Shown here: piece after piece, positions 38,554 through 50,850 of the stretch | How positions within the stretch are numbered: the first letter of the stretch is position 1 | Layout of the letters: the number at the start of each line of letters is the position of its first letter | Assembly (NCBI RefSeq): GCF_001949145.1 | Contig: NW_019091384.1 | Coordinates: forward strand, 1,289,628 to 1,353,627 | Direction of reading: 5' to 3' | Source: Acanthaster planci | Lineage: Eukaryota > Echinodermata > Asteroidea > Valvatida > Acanthasteridae | Length of the DNA: 64,000 nucleotides | The notes under the pieces: generated by a model | The model's input: only the letters and a program-made list of their open reading frames with translations | The model's database searches: none | What the model was told of the DNA's origin: nothing | Translations under genes and position numbers: made by a program

Positions 38554-40588
38554 AGGGAAGTAAGAGCATGTGCAGCGCAGATTCCTCCATGTAATATCTC
38601 GCACCAAGGTGTTCTCAGGCTGTTTAGTCACTCGTACATTGGTGCCGAGTCATGGGGGGGGGAGTGGATGACTTGCCCAGCCTTGAAAATTTGAAAAGCA
38701 TAGGGGATGACACCATTTTGAGTCTGTGTGGAAGTCGATGTTCGTGATATTGATGTACATTCAAGCAGAATCTAACATCCGCAGAATGGCATATTTTGGG
38801 CTTTTAAAAATCATTTTCCCTTTTTGAGTGACATTGAATGCATTTTAGTCATTGGCAAGTCCGAATAATTCCTCACATTTCACTGGTGTGCGTGTGTGTG
38901 TGTGGGGGGGGGGTGATTCAATAGATATTTAATAGTTATTCGCAACTTTTGTTTTGGTAAGACGTCAAGTTTCATCAGTTTTTATCAGACATATATAGAT
39001 ATTATATAAAAATGTGCACGAAACTAGACTTATGAAAATAAAAATCTGTTCCTTCGTTGGTCTTGGTAGAATTATCATGATAATCTTTTGACACAGGAGC
39101 GTAAATTTCCAATTCGGGTGAATAGGATACACCCTTCATCCCCCTACCCCCACCCATCCACATTTTTACTAGGATGGACCATTTGATCGTGTCCAGCTTT
39201 GGGTGGTGAAACCAAAACGTCGACTCTGAGATTATTTCAACAGCCAAAATATGTTACTGTTATAATGTACGTAACTTTTAATACACAAGATTTGCAAGAT
39301 AGGTGGAAGAGATCATCAGTTGATGCAAAGCTGAAAGAAGTCGTCAATAGCTTGCATTTGTTAAATACTCGAATCAATTTGATGCAATTTCGGTAAGAGC
39401 AGTTTGAATGAGCTGTAAAGTTTTGTTTGTTTCTCGTTCCTATCTCACTAATTTACATATATGCATTTGGTGCATAATGCGTCTGATAAAAATCACTAAA
39501 AACCATCATCAACCATTTCTGGCAGGATTGTCTATTCAGGTTGCTTTCCTCTGATGTGGGAATTGCTGAAATAAGCCTGGCCGCAATTTCATGCTCCTTC
39601 GCTTTACTCGTATCGCATGAACGCTGAATGGACAACACAGAAGACAAGGGTATGATTGTACAGCATGGGGTGGGGGTTTACAACGTGGCAACACCAACTT
39701 GCTTGCTGTAAACCACTTAAATTAAGCGCCTTATGGGGAAGGCAATAGACCTTTTTCCTGTGATGTCAGAATCGTGCTGGACCTGTATGTGTTGCAATGT
39801 GATGGTAATATGCATTGTGTTGTGATGGTAGGCCTAATACTTACTGCAGAGAAACTAGTCAAGCATGCAGCGTTCGCACGTTTTTGAAGCTGCCCGTAAT
39901 CACCGTGGCCACGGCGGTCCACACGTTGTGCAACTTCGTTCCCATGGGAACAATCTTGCCGCGCAATGTTGGTTCCCGGCCATGTGAACGAACGCGTACG
40001 CAGCCCATGGAGTCAAGGACACACGTGGTGGTATTATTTACCTTTAGCGCAATCCAGTCACGCGGGTGAAAAAGGTCCGTAGACATCTGACTGCAGTGCA
40101 GGAGCCTCCCCAAATTCCAAGGATGCGTCCATTCATTCACCATTCATTCAATCAAAAGAAACGTTATAATGGTGTATGGCCAATTAAAACACTAGACATC
40201 TAGGTTTATTTAGCCCAAAGAGTTGTTTTAGCAACAAATATTTAGCAACAAAATTGTGCAAATTTGATTCTGTTTTACGGAAGGATAACAATATTTACGC
40301 TGATTGACAGGCACGTGACAAAGAGATTGAAGGCTGCATAGGGTTACTTGTAAAGTGCGCTCTGACACTTCTTGCAATGGGAATCATACTAAAGCACGTG
40401 GCTTGGTGAGGTACAAGATTTACTCTGTATTCATTACTCAACAGACATAAGAACAATGCCAGAGTTCTTTCTTTGTGTATTATTAATGCAAACAGGGGAG
40501 CTTAAACTGCTTCTTTTTTGTTTTGGGCAAAATAATCGATGAGAGATAAAATATATTTTCTCCTGCTTTTTTCGTAAGCTCACAAGCT

Positions 40589-40661
40589 TACTCGGGTGGG
40601 ACTCGAACTCATGACCTCCTGCTTACTTGCGCAGATGTCTTAACTACTCGACCACCGAGCT
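40589..40661 (-). mobile_element. tRNA-derived SINE head (Ser/Leu-like), fuller copy
   Basis: Read on the minus strand, it has an A box (TGGTCGAGTAGTTAAG) and a B box (GAGTTCGAGTCCC) at tRNA spacing. The first seven bases (AGCTCGG) pair largely with CCGAGTA after the T arm, as in an acceptor stem. The T stem and anticodon stem have mismatches and an eight-base loop, so it is unlikely to be a working tRNA gene. A deleted copy lies 240 bp away. Confidence 0.7.
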
Positions 40662-40825
40662 CGCTGGGGTCGGCTGGCCGGTCCGAGTCAATGAAGCAGC
40701 GGGTACCGCGAACTATTTTCAAGATGTATTTTTGCGTAGGGAGATGTTAATTATATATAACAGGTACCAATGTATATTAATAAGCACTGTACGCTCAGTG
40801 CTTGTCCGAGAGCTTGCGAAAAAAC

Positions 40826-40874
40826 CTCACAAGCTTACTCGGGTGGGACTCGACCACCGAGCTTGCCGGGGTCG
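40826..40874 (-). mobile_element. tRNA-derived SINE fragment with internal deletion
   Basis: Shares CTCACAAGCTTACTCGGG and TGGGACTCG, then ACCACCGAGCT(T/C)GC, with the copy at 40580-40672. The roughly 50 bases between two ACTCG words, which include the anticodon region, are missing, as expected from a deletion between short direct repeats. Confidence 0.75.
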
Positions 40875-41915
40875 TTGTTTGCTAGCCTGACTTCATTTGG
40901 TTCGCTCAGGTCAGGCACACGTTTCCTTTTTCCCCCTTGGGTTGCCGTGGTTTTTGTCTGTTTACTGTTATATAAAGTACTTGCTACAGATTTAAATGTT
41001 ATATCTGTATAGTTTCTGATATAGACTGATATCTTGGTAATAAACAGTGTACCAGACTTGTCTATATGCACCGTGCTCATCGTGACTTAATAAATAATTC
41101 TGCCGAATGGGGAAGTGTACTGTCTTTAATTCCAGTTCGTTTTTGTCGTGTTTATGTCAGCGAGAGTATACAAATGTGTACCTCTAAAAATTAATCATGA
41201 CACTTTTCATTGGTCCAAGCCTCCTTAAATAAGTCTAGCCTATCCTAAAATGAGCGACTCTCGAAATTCCATAAGTCAACAACATTTTACCCACTGTTTA
41301 AAATTCCTAGAGCCACGCTCATCTGAAAACACACCCTCTGTATCCTAAGTCCAGAGGACATGCTAGGCGACCGTTTCTTTCATCTACATTCTTCAACTGT
41401 ACCAAAGAACCGCAGGGCGGGACTGAATTGTAAGGGCATTTGCATTGTTCTTAATTGATCATTATATCGCCCTGGGATATAAATTTTGACTCCACGAGGC
41501 GAGAGACCACTGAAATTTACGGCTCTTGAATTCAATTCATTACAAACGTGACGTTAAAAACATGATTTTTTTCTTGTGCACAGTGTCATAACAACACCTA
41601 TATATTTACAAATAAATAATTTTTCGGTTAATCCGTAAAGTAATAAGTATAGAGCCGTTTTCATTTTTTTTTAAACTTTCATTGCATAATCCGTCTACAG
41701 GTGATACAATAATCAGTTGACAATCCACAATCGCCTAATATTTGATATGTTATAAGTTGAAAGAGTATTGTAATTTTGCGTTGATATCAATTTCAATATC
41801 GATTTCAATTTTAACACCTTTCCACAAACACGCGACCGGGTACGGACGAAGGTCAGTCCTTAGTCTGTCGTTCCCTTCCTTCGCGACAGCACAACAGAGC
41901 CCATTGGAATGTAAA

Positions 41916-44900
41916 TTAATTTTGCGTTTGCCTCTTCAGAACAACCTCCACAAGGAAACACAGTGCTGATGACATTACTGTTGCACTCAACATGGTGAAT
42001 GTTAACTGGAAGCTAGCCGTCGCATCGTAAAGCCAACCTGAAGTAAAGGAGTAAAACATCAGTGACAGAATAAACCGGAGCAACGTCCAGGGAAATCGTA
42101 TAGATTTATATAGTGGTTAAGAAATATCTGGCAAAATGCCGCAGGCTATCCAGTTTGTACCATCAATGTTTCAGCATTTCGCTGATAAGTTATCTGGTAA
42201 ACTGTGGCACAGTAAAGTTCACTCCCTCTTTACAAATAAAAACATCTGCCCGAGACACGTCATCAAGAAACGATAACTTTCTTTGGATTAACGACATCAT
42301 TACAAAAAATTTTGGCGAAATGCATCATCCATCCTTCAAAGATGAGACCTCAGGAATTCGAAGAAGAAAAATCCATTTTTCCATGATAATTTATTAAGCA
42401 AATGAGGAAACTCAGATGGCCTCATTAACACAGAACCCTGTTCTGCTTCCAGGAATTACAGTCTCGAACGAGATCTTGTCGCTTTGAGAGAATAAACTGG
42501 AATAAAACATTGGATTTAATGATGTTCTGTGAATCTTTCCAAATACTCACCTGCAAATACTCCGCCTACCGTAGAAGAGAAACCTGCCATGAAGTTTTGC
42601 CAGCCAAGTACACTGATGAATCTGTCATCACCAAAAGGTAGACATCTCGTTCTTACAGAATTAACCTCGACGATGACATCAAATCCAAACCCCGTCAAGA
42701 GCATGATTATCATCTGACCGCTGAATGTGGGAATGACAGAATCAACAGTCATACACAAGGCAGCTATCGCTCCACCTATTACAGCAGTGGAGTAATACGG
42801 CAGTAGCTTTGTATGGAGCACGATCGCAGCTGTCGTAAGACCAGCTAGGTTCCCTATCCCCCAGGCCACAGTCAGGTATGAGGCCTCGTTGGGGCTCAGA
42901 CCCAGCGAAAGCCCGTTAGAAACCATGTACACGATGAGTCCTCCATAACCCGCAGCATAGAGCATTCTCGAGAGGCTCAGCAGAAGAAAGTCAAGATTGA
43001 AGAATATATCAAATCCAGTTATCAACAAAAAGGAAGAACAAGTTTTGGCTCCCATCTTGAATGGGATTGTTGAATTGTTGACGCTGCCAGCGACGTCGTC
43101 CATCCGGTCGTCTTCATCTTCGTTCACGATTCTTGAGTAGGACGAGGAAGGCCTCCTTATTACCATACCACAGGTTATGAGGAAAAACCCAGCACCTCCT
43201 AGGAGGAGCATTGCTCCTCTCCAACCGTATGTGTCCAGAAGAAGTTGTGCCACCGGGCCGTATAACATCATTCCCAGTGGATTTCCGCCCAAAGCGATGA
43301 TGCTCACTAGTGCGTACTTCTCACTGAAGAAAAAGTTGACTTCTGCGTGCACAGGATTGATAACACATGCAGCTCCTGTGCCTAATGGATCAATGAAAGA
43401 AAATTTACTTTCAAAGGCCCTTTTGTTTTGAACAATCTCAAGTCAAACGTGCCGGTCTCAACTCCGCTGCAACATTGCGGTGTAACACCGTGTGTTATCC
43501 GTTAGACTAGGACTACGAACATGTGTGCCTGAATAATATAGTTCCATGTGTCTATATCCTTCTTTAGCAGTCGATTGCTTTGTTGAATATAATTAAGTTA
43601 ATGAGAAAATGTTGAGTTGTCATTATTTGGTTTTACTGACCAAAAACTTTCTTTTGCAGCGCAATAATAACTTACTCAAATCGCACCGTGCTAACACTTT
43701 GGTGTCCTTTCATCTTTCAATATGATGCATGTATTTTCCATGAACACCTTCCCTTCGTGGCAAAAGGCCAGAGGTTTAATTAAAAGGGTCATTGATGCTG
43801 TTTGTAGGCGGGGTTCCTGAGACGCAGCGAAAAAATATAATAATATAAAAAACTGTCTTCTTTCTTAATTTGGATATCCCAAATTCAATGGGCCATAAAA
43901 AGCGAAAGACACATCCATTAAATACGTGAAAAGAGACGGGAAAAAGAAAGGAAGACAGAACCTCTTTCGCCAATTTTCTTCAAAATCCAGACGGGATAAC
44001 TATGTTTCATATTTACACGGCTTTTTAAGCAGAAATTGTTTTGTTCATCACTTTCAAGATGCTGACAAAGTAAACCTCCAAAATTTACGTTTATAAGGGA
44101 ACTCGAAGCATACGATAACTGGGAGTGTTCGTTACTGCAATTGGTTGTAATTGGCCGTGCATACATTCCTTACAATGATTGTCTGATTTAAGTAGGAAGC
44201 AAGAGAGTATAAATTGGAGTCTTATGCTTTTCCACACATTGTCTTGTAATCAATTTACGAATGAGATAGGCAGATCCACCTCACAGGTCCAGATTAAGAA
44301 AAAGAAGTCCCTTTAAGGACCTCCTTGTAAAGCCCGAAGGCAGGATGTGCAAATTTATAAGCTGAGTCTACGGTTTATAGAATAGTGGACACGACACTAA
44401 TTTTTGCCGTGGCCATGCACGAATTTGTGTCAATCTTGGGCACAATAATGAATTGATGAATCGTGGAAATGATTTAAGCATGGCCGTAAAATCATTCAGG
44501 GCTTCATATACCTTACTGACTACAAACCCAGTTGGCTAGGTCTAAAATGCTTCAGTCAAATGTGACGGTTGCTCAATGCATCCATTCCTAGCGTTATCCA
44601 AATCTTACCTGCAAGTAGGACTACAGATGCAGCAAAGACAGTTACGTGCGAAGATAGGGAAGCCAGAACCAAACCAAGTCCATAGACTACGCCTCCACAG
44701 ACAACTACGCACCGACTACCAACTTTATAGGCTATCATCGCAGTCACGGGTGCTGAGATGAAAAAAAAAGGTGCAAAGTAAGTTTAGACGCGCTCACCGG
44801 ATACGGGTCTCTCATGATGTACCGTGTATCTCATATTGCCGCGGCTTATACGCGCTAACTTATCTTCAAACCTTTCATGGTGGTTTACAGTTTTTGTTCT

Positions 44901-47900
44901 ATTGCCCATTTATCAGTCGGAAAATTCGCAATAGCTGAAAAATACACGTTGATCTATTATGTTTCACGATCAACACGTTGGGGGATGATCAAAATTTGGC
45001 CCATCCCCCTAAGCAAGAAGAGGGGATATTCCGCCAGCCCCACGAATCATACACATGCCGCTATTCAAGGGAAGAACAATGCCCTTTCGACTTCGTAGGC
45101 GTTGAGCATAAAGAGAGTATATTATGTTGCAGAAAACTGTGTTAAAGACAAATGCATTGCAGCTTCACCTGAAATTTGTGCTCCTGTGTATTTTCAGTTT
45201 CATCAAGCAGAATAATTGCCTCCACTTGCTACTTATACAAATGTACACACCCAGTGCGCGGCTGGAAAGGGTCTATATAGATTTTGCGTGTTGTGATTGG
45301 CCAACGCGGAGCCAACTCTTGGCGGTGCACTATTGTGAATTTATTAGTTAAATGGTATGGTGTACATGTATTTGATAGTAATTTCTGTTTACTCTATCAT
45401 GCATAGCTGGCCACTGAACAATAACAGAATATAGTATTGAAAAACGTAACTGTTTGTTCCCTTGTAAACTGGACAATAGGCTAATCGGTTTCTTCACCCT
45501 TAAAACTATTTTTGTGACGTCAGTCTGTTGTAGAAACTGTAGATTATTTTTTGCGAATGTACAGTTTACTGTAGATTATTTCTTAGTTTTACAATAGCTA
45601 TACAAAATGCAAAACTACACCTCTTCTGATCCAGGAAGCGTTTCACAAGAATTTTCAGCTAGATAAACGCCACTTTTGTCAGCAGAGTTCAGAAAATGTT
45701 CTTTAAACTAATTTTAGGAAAACATTGCAATTATAAACTTCAGCGAGTTTTTTACCAGTACATTTACAAAAACTCTAAAAATTACAAAACTGTCACATTA
45801 CAATTCCAGAATATCCAAAACAGTGTGTGCAAGGTATATTTAAGATTTCTCTTTGAAACCTTGAAAGAGACTGTGCAAATGCAATCTATTTAGGCATTAT
45901 TGACATTAAGTTTTTCTCCACTGCCGTCTGCATGATTGGTCACAGGCCTCCAAAAGCCAATGCTGCCCGATGCATTAGCAGGAACATCGGTGCCTTTAGC
46001 AGAACTCTCTGTGGGACGCTTCTCCGAGACCAGACAGCATTGCTGATTTGTTCGTAAAATTGGACGGCAGAGAGCGCGGTGACCAGTAGTAGCTGCTTGT
46101 CGAAGTTCAGAGAGTACAAACGCGAAGCAGCCGTAGCACGAAGGGAGTTGTTAGAAAATAACCAACCAACCCTGCTTGCTCACATAGACGTCGCAGTTGG
46201 TTAGGTTAAGCTGGTGAATTCCATGTGGCTGACAGCTATAGGCCTACCATATACATGTATCACGGTTTGGCTTTGCAAGAGGACGAAGATAGAGAGCCGG
46301 ACTGCATTTCCTTGATTTTGGTATGTGGCTTATGTACTTCTCGTAGAGACGTAGGCCTACTATACATTCTGTCCGGATTCATGGGGTTTTCGTCCACTGT
46401 CTTGGGAATGACTATGCTCCGATGTTTCAGTCCACCTTGGTAGCGCTTTGTCACATCTTCAGTGTGTCTGAGCCTGCCGCCTCGTTTGGGAAGTTGTCTG
46501 AAGGCTAGCCTAATCTGTGAGTTAGCGCAGGTTTCGATGTTCTTCACCAGCCCTCAAAGCAAAGTGGATTTGGAATAGGTACAAAATGGTATCCACAGTT
46601 GTTGTAGTTTATAACTCCCAAGAATCTTCTTCTCCTACATGACATTCTCATCTTCCATGCTCACAAGCCCTACTCATAAGTAGCGGTGGGCAGTCGGATC
46701 GGGTGGATTATTTCTGCCTTTTCCGGCGTTTCACTCTGTGTCCTGCAGCAGAGATAGTACCTTCATCTTGTTGTCAAACATATTTCTCAAAGAAGAAAAT
46801 TCCTCATCTTGAATAAACTGATATTCCTTGCCATGTATTGCCATTATAAAGCTGGATACATATCACCATCTCGTAGAGCGTTTCACTTGGATACTCCTCG
46901 CCGTTGGCTTTACGCACAGGATGAAACGGGTGAGAGAGTAACACGGCTCATCGGTTGTCATATGTATAAGATTTCACACCGTATAGTTCAAGTCAGGATT
47001 CAGTATTATCCTCTCGTTGAATGTGCGAACTGCCCAGATCCATTTCTTCTCGGTTGCTTCTGAATACCTTCAATAATGTATCTATCTATCTATGACATAA
47101 GGCAGATTTGGAGGGCAGTAAACCCTTTGAGCACTCATTTTAATTAATTTAAAGGAGCGTGCACTGAATTTTTCTTAAAGTCACCTTCTGTGGATCTTAA
47201 TATTCTTCTACAATGCGTGAAAACTGTTTGAAACACTTTTAGAATTAGTGCACCTTTTAACCTTTATAAAAATTAACAGAAAACTTCAGCCAGACATGTC
47301 AGGCGACGTTGCTGTGATGTATATCAGGGAAGACACTGCTTAATTTACATGTCTTCATGTTCAATTTTTGACCCCTACATTTAATTTTGAAATCATTTTT
47401 AAGGAAAGATTGCTCAATGGCTTATTGCCATTTATGTATACAACAATAAATTGCCAAAGAAATAGGGATTTACTACCGCAAAGTGTAAAAAACTCCAGTA
47501 GTTTTCTGTGCACAAATCAATGCAACAAGGTTCAATGCCTAGGATAACATAACAGTTTTGCTAATGAATATGCAATTTTTAAAATAAAACAAATTCCCAA
47601 ATCTCAGCTGTTTCCTCAGGAATGGCCATCATGGGAGTAGGCCTACTTCACGTCGGAGTTGTCTGCTTAGGAATGATCATGTTTACAGCTTAGCTGCTCC
47701 CTTTATAATAAACGTTCAGGGTCGCGCTTTATGACAGCACTGGATTGGGGTTATGAATAACTAACTCATGCAGAATGTCTTTACGCAAGAAATCTCTTCA
47801 GGGATTTACACGTAGAACACATTTCGAACACATTTCGTGGTGCTTAGAAGAAATAATGCATAGGGGAACAGTTGCAGGAACGTAACACTATCCCTCCCAG

Positions 47901-48494
47901 CTGTTTTAACGTCCTCGTTGAAAAAGTCATAGGAAATACATGTATCCTGAATTATGTAATAAATGTAAATCACAAGTTTCATTAAAATATAACGCTAAAG
48001 AATGGTTAAAAGGAAGAAGTAAAGGCTAACATGGTGTGAAGAAAAATACGAGTATAAAAGAGTAACCCTGTCCAATTGTTAAAAGAGGCAATTTGTAGAG
48101 TCCTTGTTACTCGGACTGTTGAATCCATTGAACCAGCAAGGCGATGGTTGAAGCAAGACTTGTAATAAAATGGCTTCAAAATATCTTTCGAAAATCCACA
48201 GAAACATTCTGTCTACTGATATCAAAAGGGTTATTGTTATTTTCTAAAGCAAAAACGGCCAAATCGCCTCTGACTTATACCGTACGTACATAAAGTAAAC
48301 TGCACACCAAAATGTAGAGCGCATATAGAACCAACAACCCATAACTGCGTTTCGAGGTCCTCCGCCACGGTCTTTAGAAGTACTCCGAAAGCTTTCAAAC
48401 TGCCAAAAACGATGAACTTGGAGAAGAAAGTAGCAAGTACAATTATCCAACCCCATCCTCCTTCTGAGTAAAGCTGGTTGTCAGTGGGAGCCAT
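41916..48494 (-). CDS. SLC16-family (monocarboxylate-transporter-like) membrane transporter, four coding exons
   Basis: Exons in transcript order: 48494-48290, 44752-44609, 43381-42551, 42037-41916. All have GT-AG borders and phase-1 joins, giving 433 aa. The second exon is 144 bp, the length usual for that SLC16 exon. The N-terminus carries EGGWGW, the TM1 signature of MCTs; YGWRGA (residues 168-173) is the usual TM5/6 motif; the last exon starts GWLYDAT, as in TM11-12 of MCTs. About 12 hydrophobic helices are expected, with a short charged central loop (197-218, NEDEDDRMDD). In MCT1-4, TM8 holds an Asp/Arg pair needed for proton-coupled lactate transport; the matching stretch here (TVAWGIGNLAG, 287-297) lacks both. 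The substrate is therefore unlikely to be lactate and may be like that of orphan MCTs. Intron 1 (3.5 kb) contains a recombinase pseudogene. The exact subfamily is not assignable. Confidence 0.88.
43451..43520 (-). mobile_element. Possible tRNA-derived SINE fragment in transporter intron 2
   Basis: On the minus strand TAGTCTAACGGATAACAC resembles a tRNA A-box region and AGTTGAGACC a decayed B box about 45 bases further. Pairing of stems is poor. Only a weak call. Confidence 0.3.
46000..47060 (-). pseudogene. Decayed Crypton-type tyrosine recombinase (DUF3504) in transporter intron 1
   Basis: Read on the minus strand with frame changes, family landmarks appear in order: KKWIWAVRTFNER (near 47046-47008), ANGEEYPSETLYEMVICIQ (46907-46851), an IQDEEF-x-x-LR segment (near 46800), RAGEEHRNLR (near 46550), HTEDVTKRYQGGLKH (near 46460), NNSLRATAASRLY (near 46150, with the catalytic Arg region), then TGHR and RTNQQ (46085-46035, near the catalytic His/Arg and Tyr region). 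The order matches DUF3504 proteins such as KIAA1958 and the ZMYM/QRICH1 C-terminal domain, which derive from Crypton transposons. At least three frame changes and several stops interrupt it, so it is not functional. It lies on the same strand as the host transporter. Confidence 0.8.
47280..47590. repeat. Diverged dispersed repeat, copy 1
   Basis: Shares GTTGCTGTGATGTA, a GGGAAGAC word and a tail with TAATGAATATGCAAT with related copies at 50540-50850 and 62480-62830. It lies in transporter intron 1 beside the recombinase pseudogene. Copies are old, with many substitutions and gaps. Confidence 0.5.
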
Positions 48495-49340
48495 TTCCCC
48501 ACCTTTTTACAGCTACAGGCATTCGCCTTTGAGCCGTGCAACTTCTAACCCGAAGGCCAGTGGCTAGCTCTAGCGCTGTGTATGCCCTGCATGTGCACGG
48601 TCAGGCGTACTATTATGGTCACCTAATTGTTGGTGCATTTCAGAACAGTCAGTGATCGGTGATAGACTTTTCGCAACCGGTGACATCACGACCAGATAGG
48701 TGACCAACCTTGCGCTGGTGTATTCAGAGTCGATCATTGATGCATATTCATGACTCAGTGATCACATTTTTCATTGGTGATGGTCTTTCACCACCGCACC
48801 GGCCGGGGATCAACTTTGCGATTGGCGGTGTTCTCCTTCGTCGCTGATTTTGTTCATGATACAATTTTTTCATTTGTCAAGATTTTAGGAAACCAACAAT
48901 AGTAGGACGTGAAACTTCTTCTGGAACAAAATCGTGAAACGAGAGGGAATGCAACAATTAATTATTACAGTCTGCAGAATACACCACTCTCTTCGTTAAT
49001 GTCTAACCGTTCAGCCAACTTGGTAATATGATGTTAGATACCATTGCATTGTAGTGAAAGTAAGAAAGGCCACAAGCAGATATTGGTTGGCTTTTCTCCT
49101 GTAAATAGTTCTTGCCTGGATTAGGCCAGTAACAAAAGAAAACTGCCCATCAGCGGCAGTGTCCCTTTTGGGAGAAGAGCATGCTTTCCCTGGTTTGATC
49201 TGTGTGCCGAGCAAAATGCAGTCGCTATCGCCCATTAAACGAGTTCGGTTATCAAGACTGACTGCAAAGCCTCGACAAGACGTTTAGCTCGGCAAAATAG
49301 TCTTCTTCATCTTCCTTATCCCTTTTTAAAATTTTTTGGC
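48495..49340. other. 5' flank of the transporter and spacer
   Basis: The start codon of the transporter is preceded on the minus strand by a purine-rich AAAAAGGTGGGGAA. No TATA box is obvious. No other gene is supported. Confidence 0.4.
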
Positions 49341-49419
49341 TGTTGTCTTTCCACCGGGATAGGAGCTGAATTGTCAGTGTATACTCCTATACGGTAACTA
49401 TCCCGGTGGAAAGACAACA
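49341..49419. repeat. Perfect 22-bp stem hairpin with 35-nt loop
   Basis: TGTTGTCTTTCCACCGGGATAG at 49341-49362 is the exact reverse complement of 49398-49419. The 79-nt unit has the size of a small MITE or a pre-miRNA-like hairpin; the perfect stem and large loop favour a recent inverted-repeat element. Confidence 0.9.
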
Positions 49420-49559
49420 CCTTTTCACCTTATTATTTATTTTCCCGCTTCAATTCTCCCGAGATGGAAATTTTCCTCTGAGTTCAGAGGTAAGAGATAT
49501 TTATTTAAGTTATTATTAGGGGTAACTTGGCTTAATTTGTCCAAATCTCCTAAACCACC

Positions 49560-50300
49560 ATCACCACGCACAGTCCAAACATACACCCGTGTGATGACAT
49601 GTACCATGGAATTTCAATGACGGTGACTGAGACCACAAGAATCAAGTTCCACTTCCCACCCCAGACAAAAAAGGAAGCAAAACAAAACGGAGGTCAGTAG
49701 GCCTTGAATAGGCCAACAAAGAAAGGGAAAATAAACAATGCATGGAACGTCCAACGATACACCCACCGTGGGAAGTCAGTATCGATGACCGAGACCACAA
49801 ATGTCGAAGGTCCACACCCCTCCCCCGTAGACATAAAGGAAGCAAAAACAAAATCGAGGTTAGGGGGCCTTGAATAGGCCCCCAAAATAAAGGGAACTTG
49901 AAAACAGACAATGCCTGGAAGGTCCAACCATACATACACCCAGGAAGGTCAATGTCTAAGACTGAGTCCACAACGCATGTCGAAGGTCCGCATTCCTCTC
50001 CCAGACAAAAATGAAAGAGCACCTCTAACGAAACATGTTTTCTCTGACTTTATCTGTTCAAATTCGTTTTCTCTGTTTTCTCCGAATGATGCAATCTACA
50101 TTCAGAATTCACATCTTGGCATGGGCAGAAAAGGCCCTTTTTCAAGCTTGTTAGAACTGTTGACCTCTGAAGACGAATTTGAACAGATAAAATCAGAGAA
50201 AACATTTTTTCTCAGAGTTGCTTTGAAGTAAAACCAAAATCGAGGTCAGCCGGCCTTGAATAGGTCACCAAACAAAGGGAATGTAGACAAGCATAGAAAG
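49560..50300. repeat. About 165-bp tandem repeat, roughly four copies, one split by an insertion
   Basis: Anchors recur in register: GAGACCACAA at 49629 and 49791 (GAGTCCACAA at 49964), and GGCCTTGAATAGG at about 49700, 49866 and 50252. The first two GGCCTTGAATAGG anchors are 166 bp apart; the last interval is 386 bp because about 215 bp is inserted at 50017-50229. Each unit also carries a GTCCAA(A/C)(C/G)ATACA segment and CAGACAAAAA. Confidence 0.9.
50017..50229. mobile_element. MITE-like insertion with inverted ends inside a tandem repeat unit
   Basis: The ends are imperfect inverted repeats: ATGTTTTCTCTGACTTTATC and TGTTCAAATTCG(T) at 50034-50066 pair with the reverse complement of 50170-50208, and the outermost bases (AGAGCACCTCT versus AAGCAACTCT) also match loosely. 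The insertion exactly accounts for the extra length in one repeat unit, so both borders are defined by the surrounding array. Confidence 0.8.
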
Positions 50301-50539
50301 CTGGAACAAAGAAGGGTGTGGAAAGGATAATACTCTAGCTGGAGATTGTAAATACGGTAGCTCTTTGGTAAACACAATCACACACACAGACAGATGTTCA
50401 ATTTCTTAAATAGAGTAGCTGCAGTGAATCCTCCTATTAAAGACAATTTTTCCTGCAACTTGGTACTCTTCCCCAAAGTACGAAAATTCTTTCATTTTCC
50501 CATTTGGTTAAATGCAGGGAAAGGGCACTTTTTTTAAAC

Positions 50540-50850
50540 GTAAAAAATATCCATGCTTTCCTGGGCAACCGAGGGCGCTGTTGCTGTGATGTAATCTAAG
50601 GGAAGACCACAGGCAGGAAGACATAGTTCATTGCATAGGTGTTTCTATTAACATTGTGAACCCACAATTTACTTACTGAAAACATTTCTGAGAAAGGCAC
50701 TGGTGCTCATTTATTGCTGTACATATAAAAAACAATGAATCAGCAAAGAAGAAAAAAATAGTCCAGCAAAATCTATAAAAACGCATGACTTTGTGTAAAT
50801 ACCAATATATGGAAATATTCATTAGCATGGAACCACAAAAGGTATCAAAT
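50540..50850. repeat. Diverged dispersed repeat, copy 2
   Basis: Contains GGGCGCTGTTGCTGTGATGT, TTTCTATTAACATTGTGA, AAAACATTTCTGA and ATTCATTAGCATGGAA. The second and third words recur at 62615-62660; the first matches 47305-47325. Confidence 0.6.

Larger units (their letters stand above)
38549..41915. other. Intergenic stretch with SINE pieces, no supported gene
   Basis: Apart from the two tRNA-derived pieces at 40.6-40.9 kb, no gene is supported. Several short frames (39002-39247, 39859-40143, 40627-40890) lack domains and splice context. The last part may include 3' UTR of the minus-strand transporter. Confidence 0.45.

Noticed and set aside
38120-38631. Arg-rich and Ser-Leu-repeat frames over the foldback arm (109, 150 and 101 aa)
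   Set aside because: They are translations of CGTCG-type words and the (GA)n tract, not genes.
46225-46443. 72-aa plus-strand frame with a hydrophobic stretch
   Set aside because: Antisense shadow of the DUF3504 pseudogene on the minus strand.
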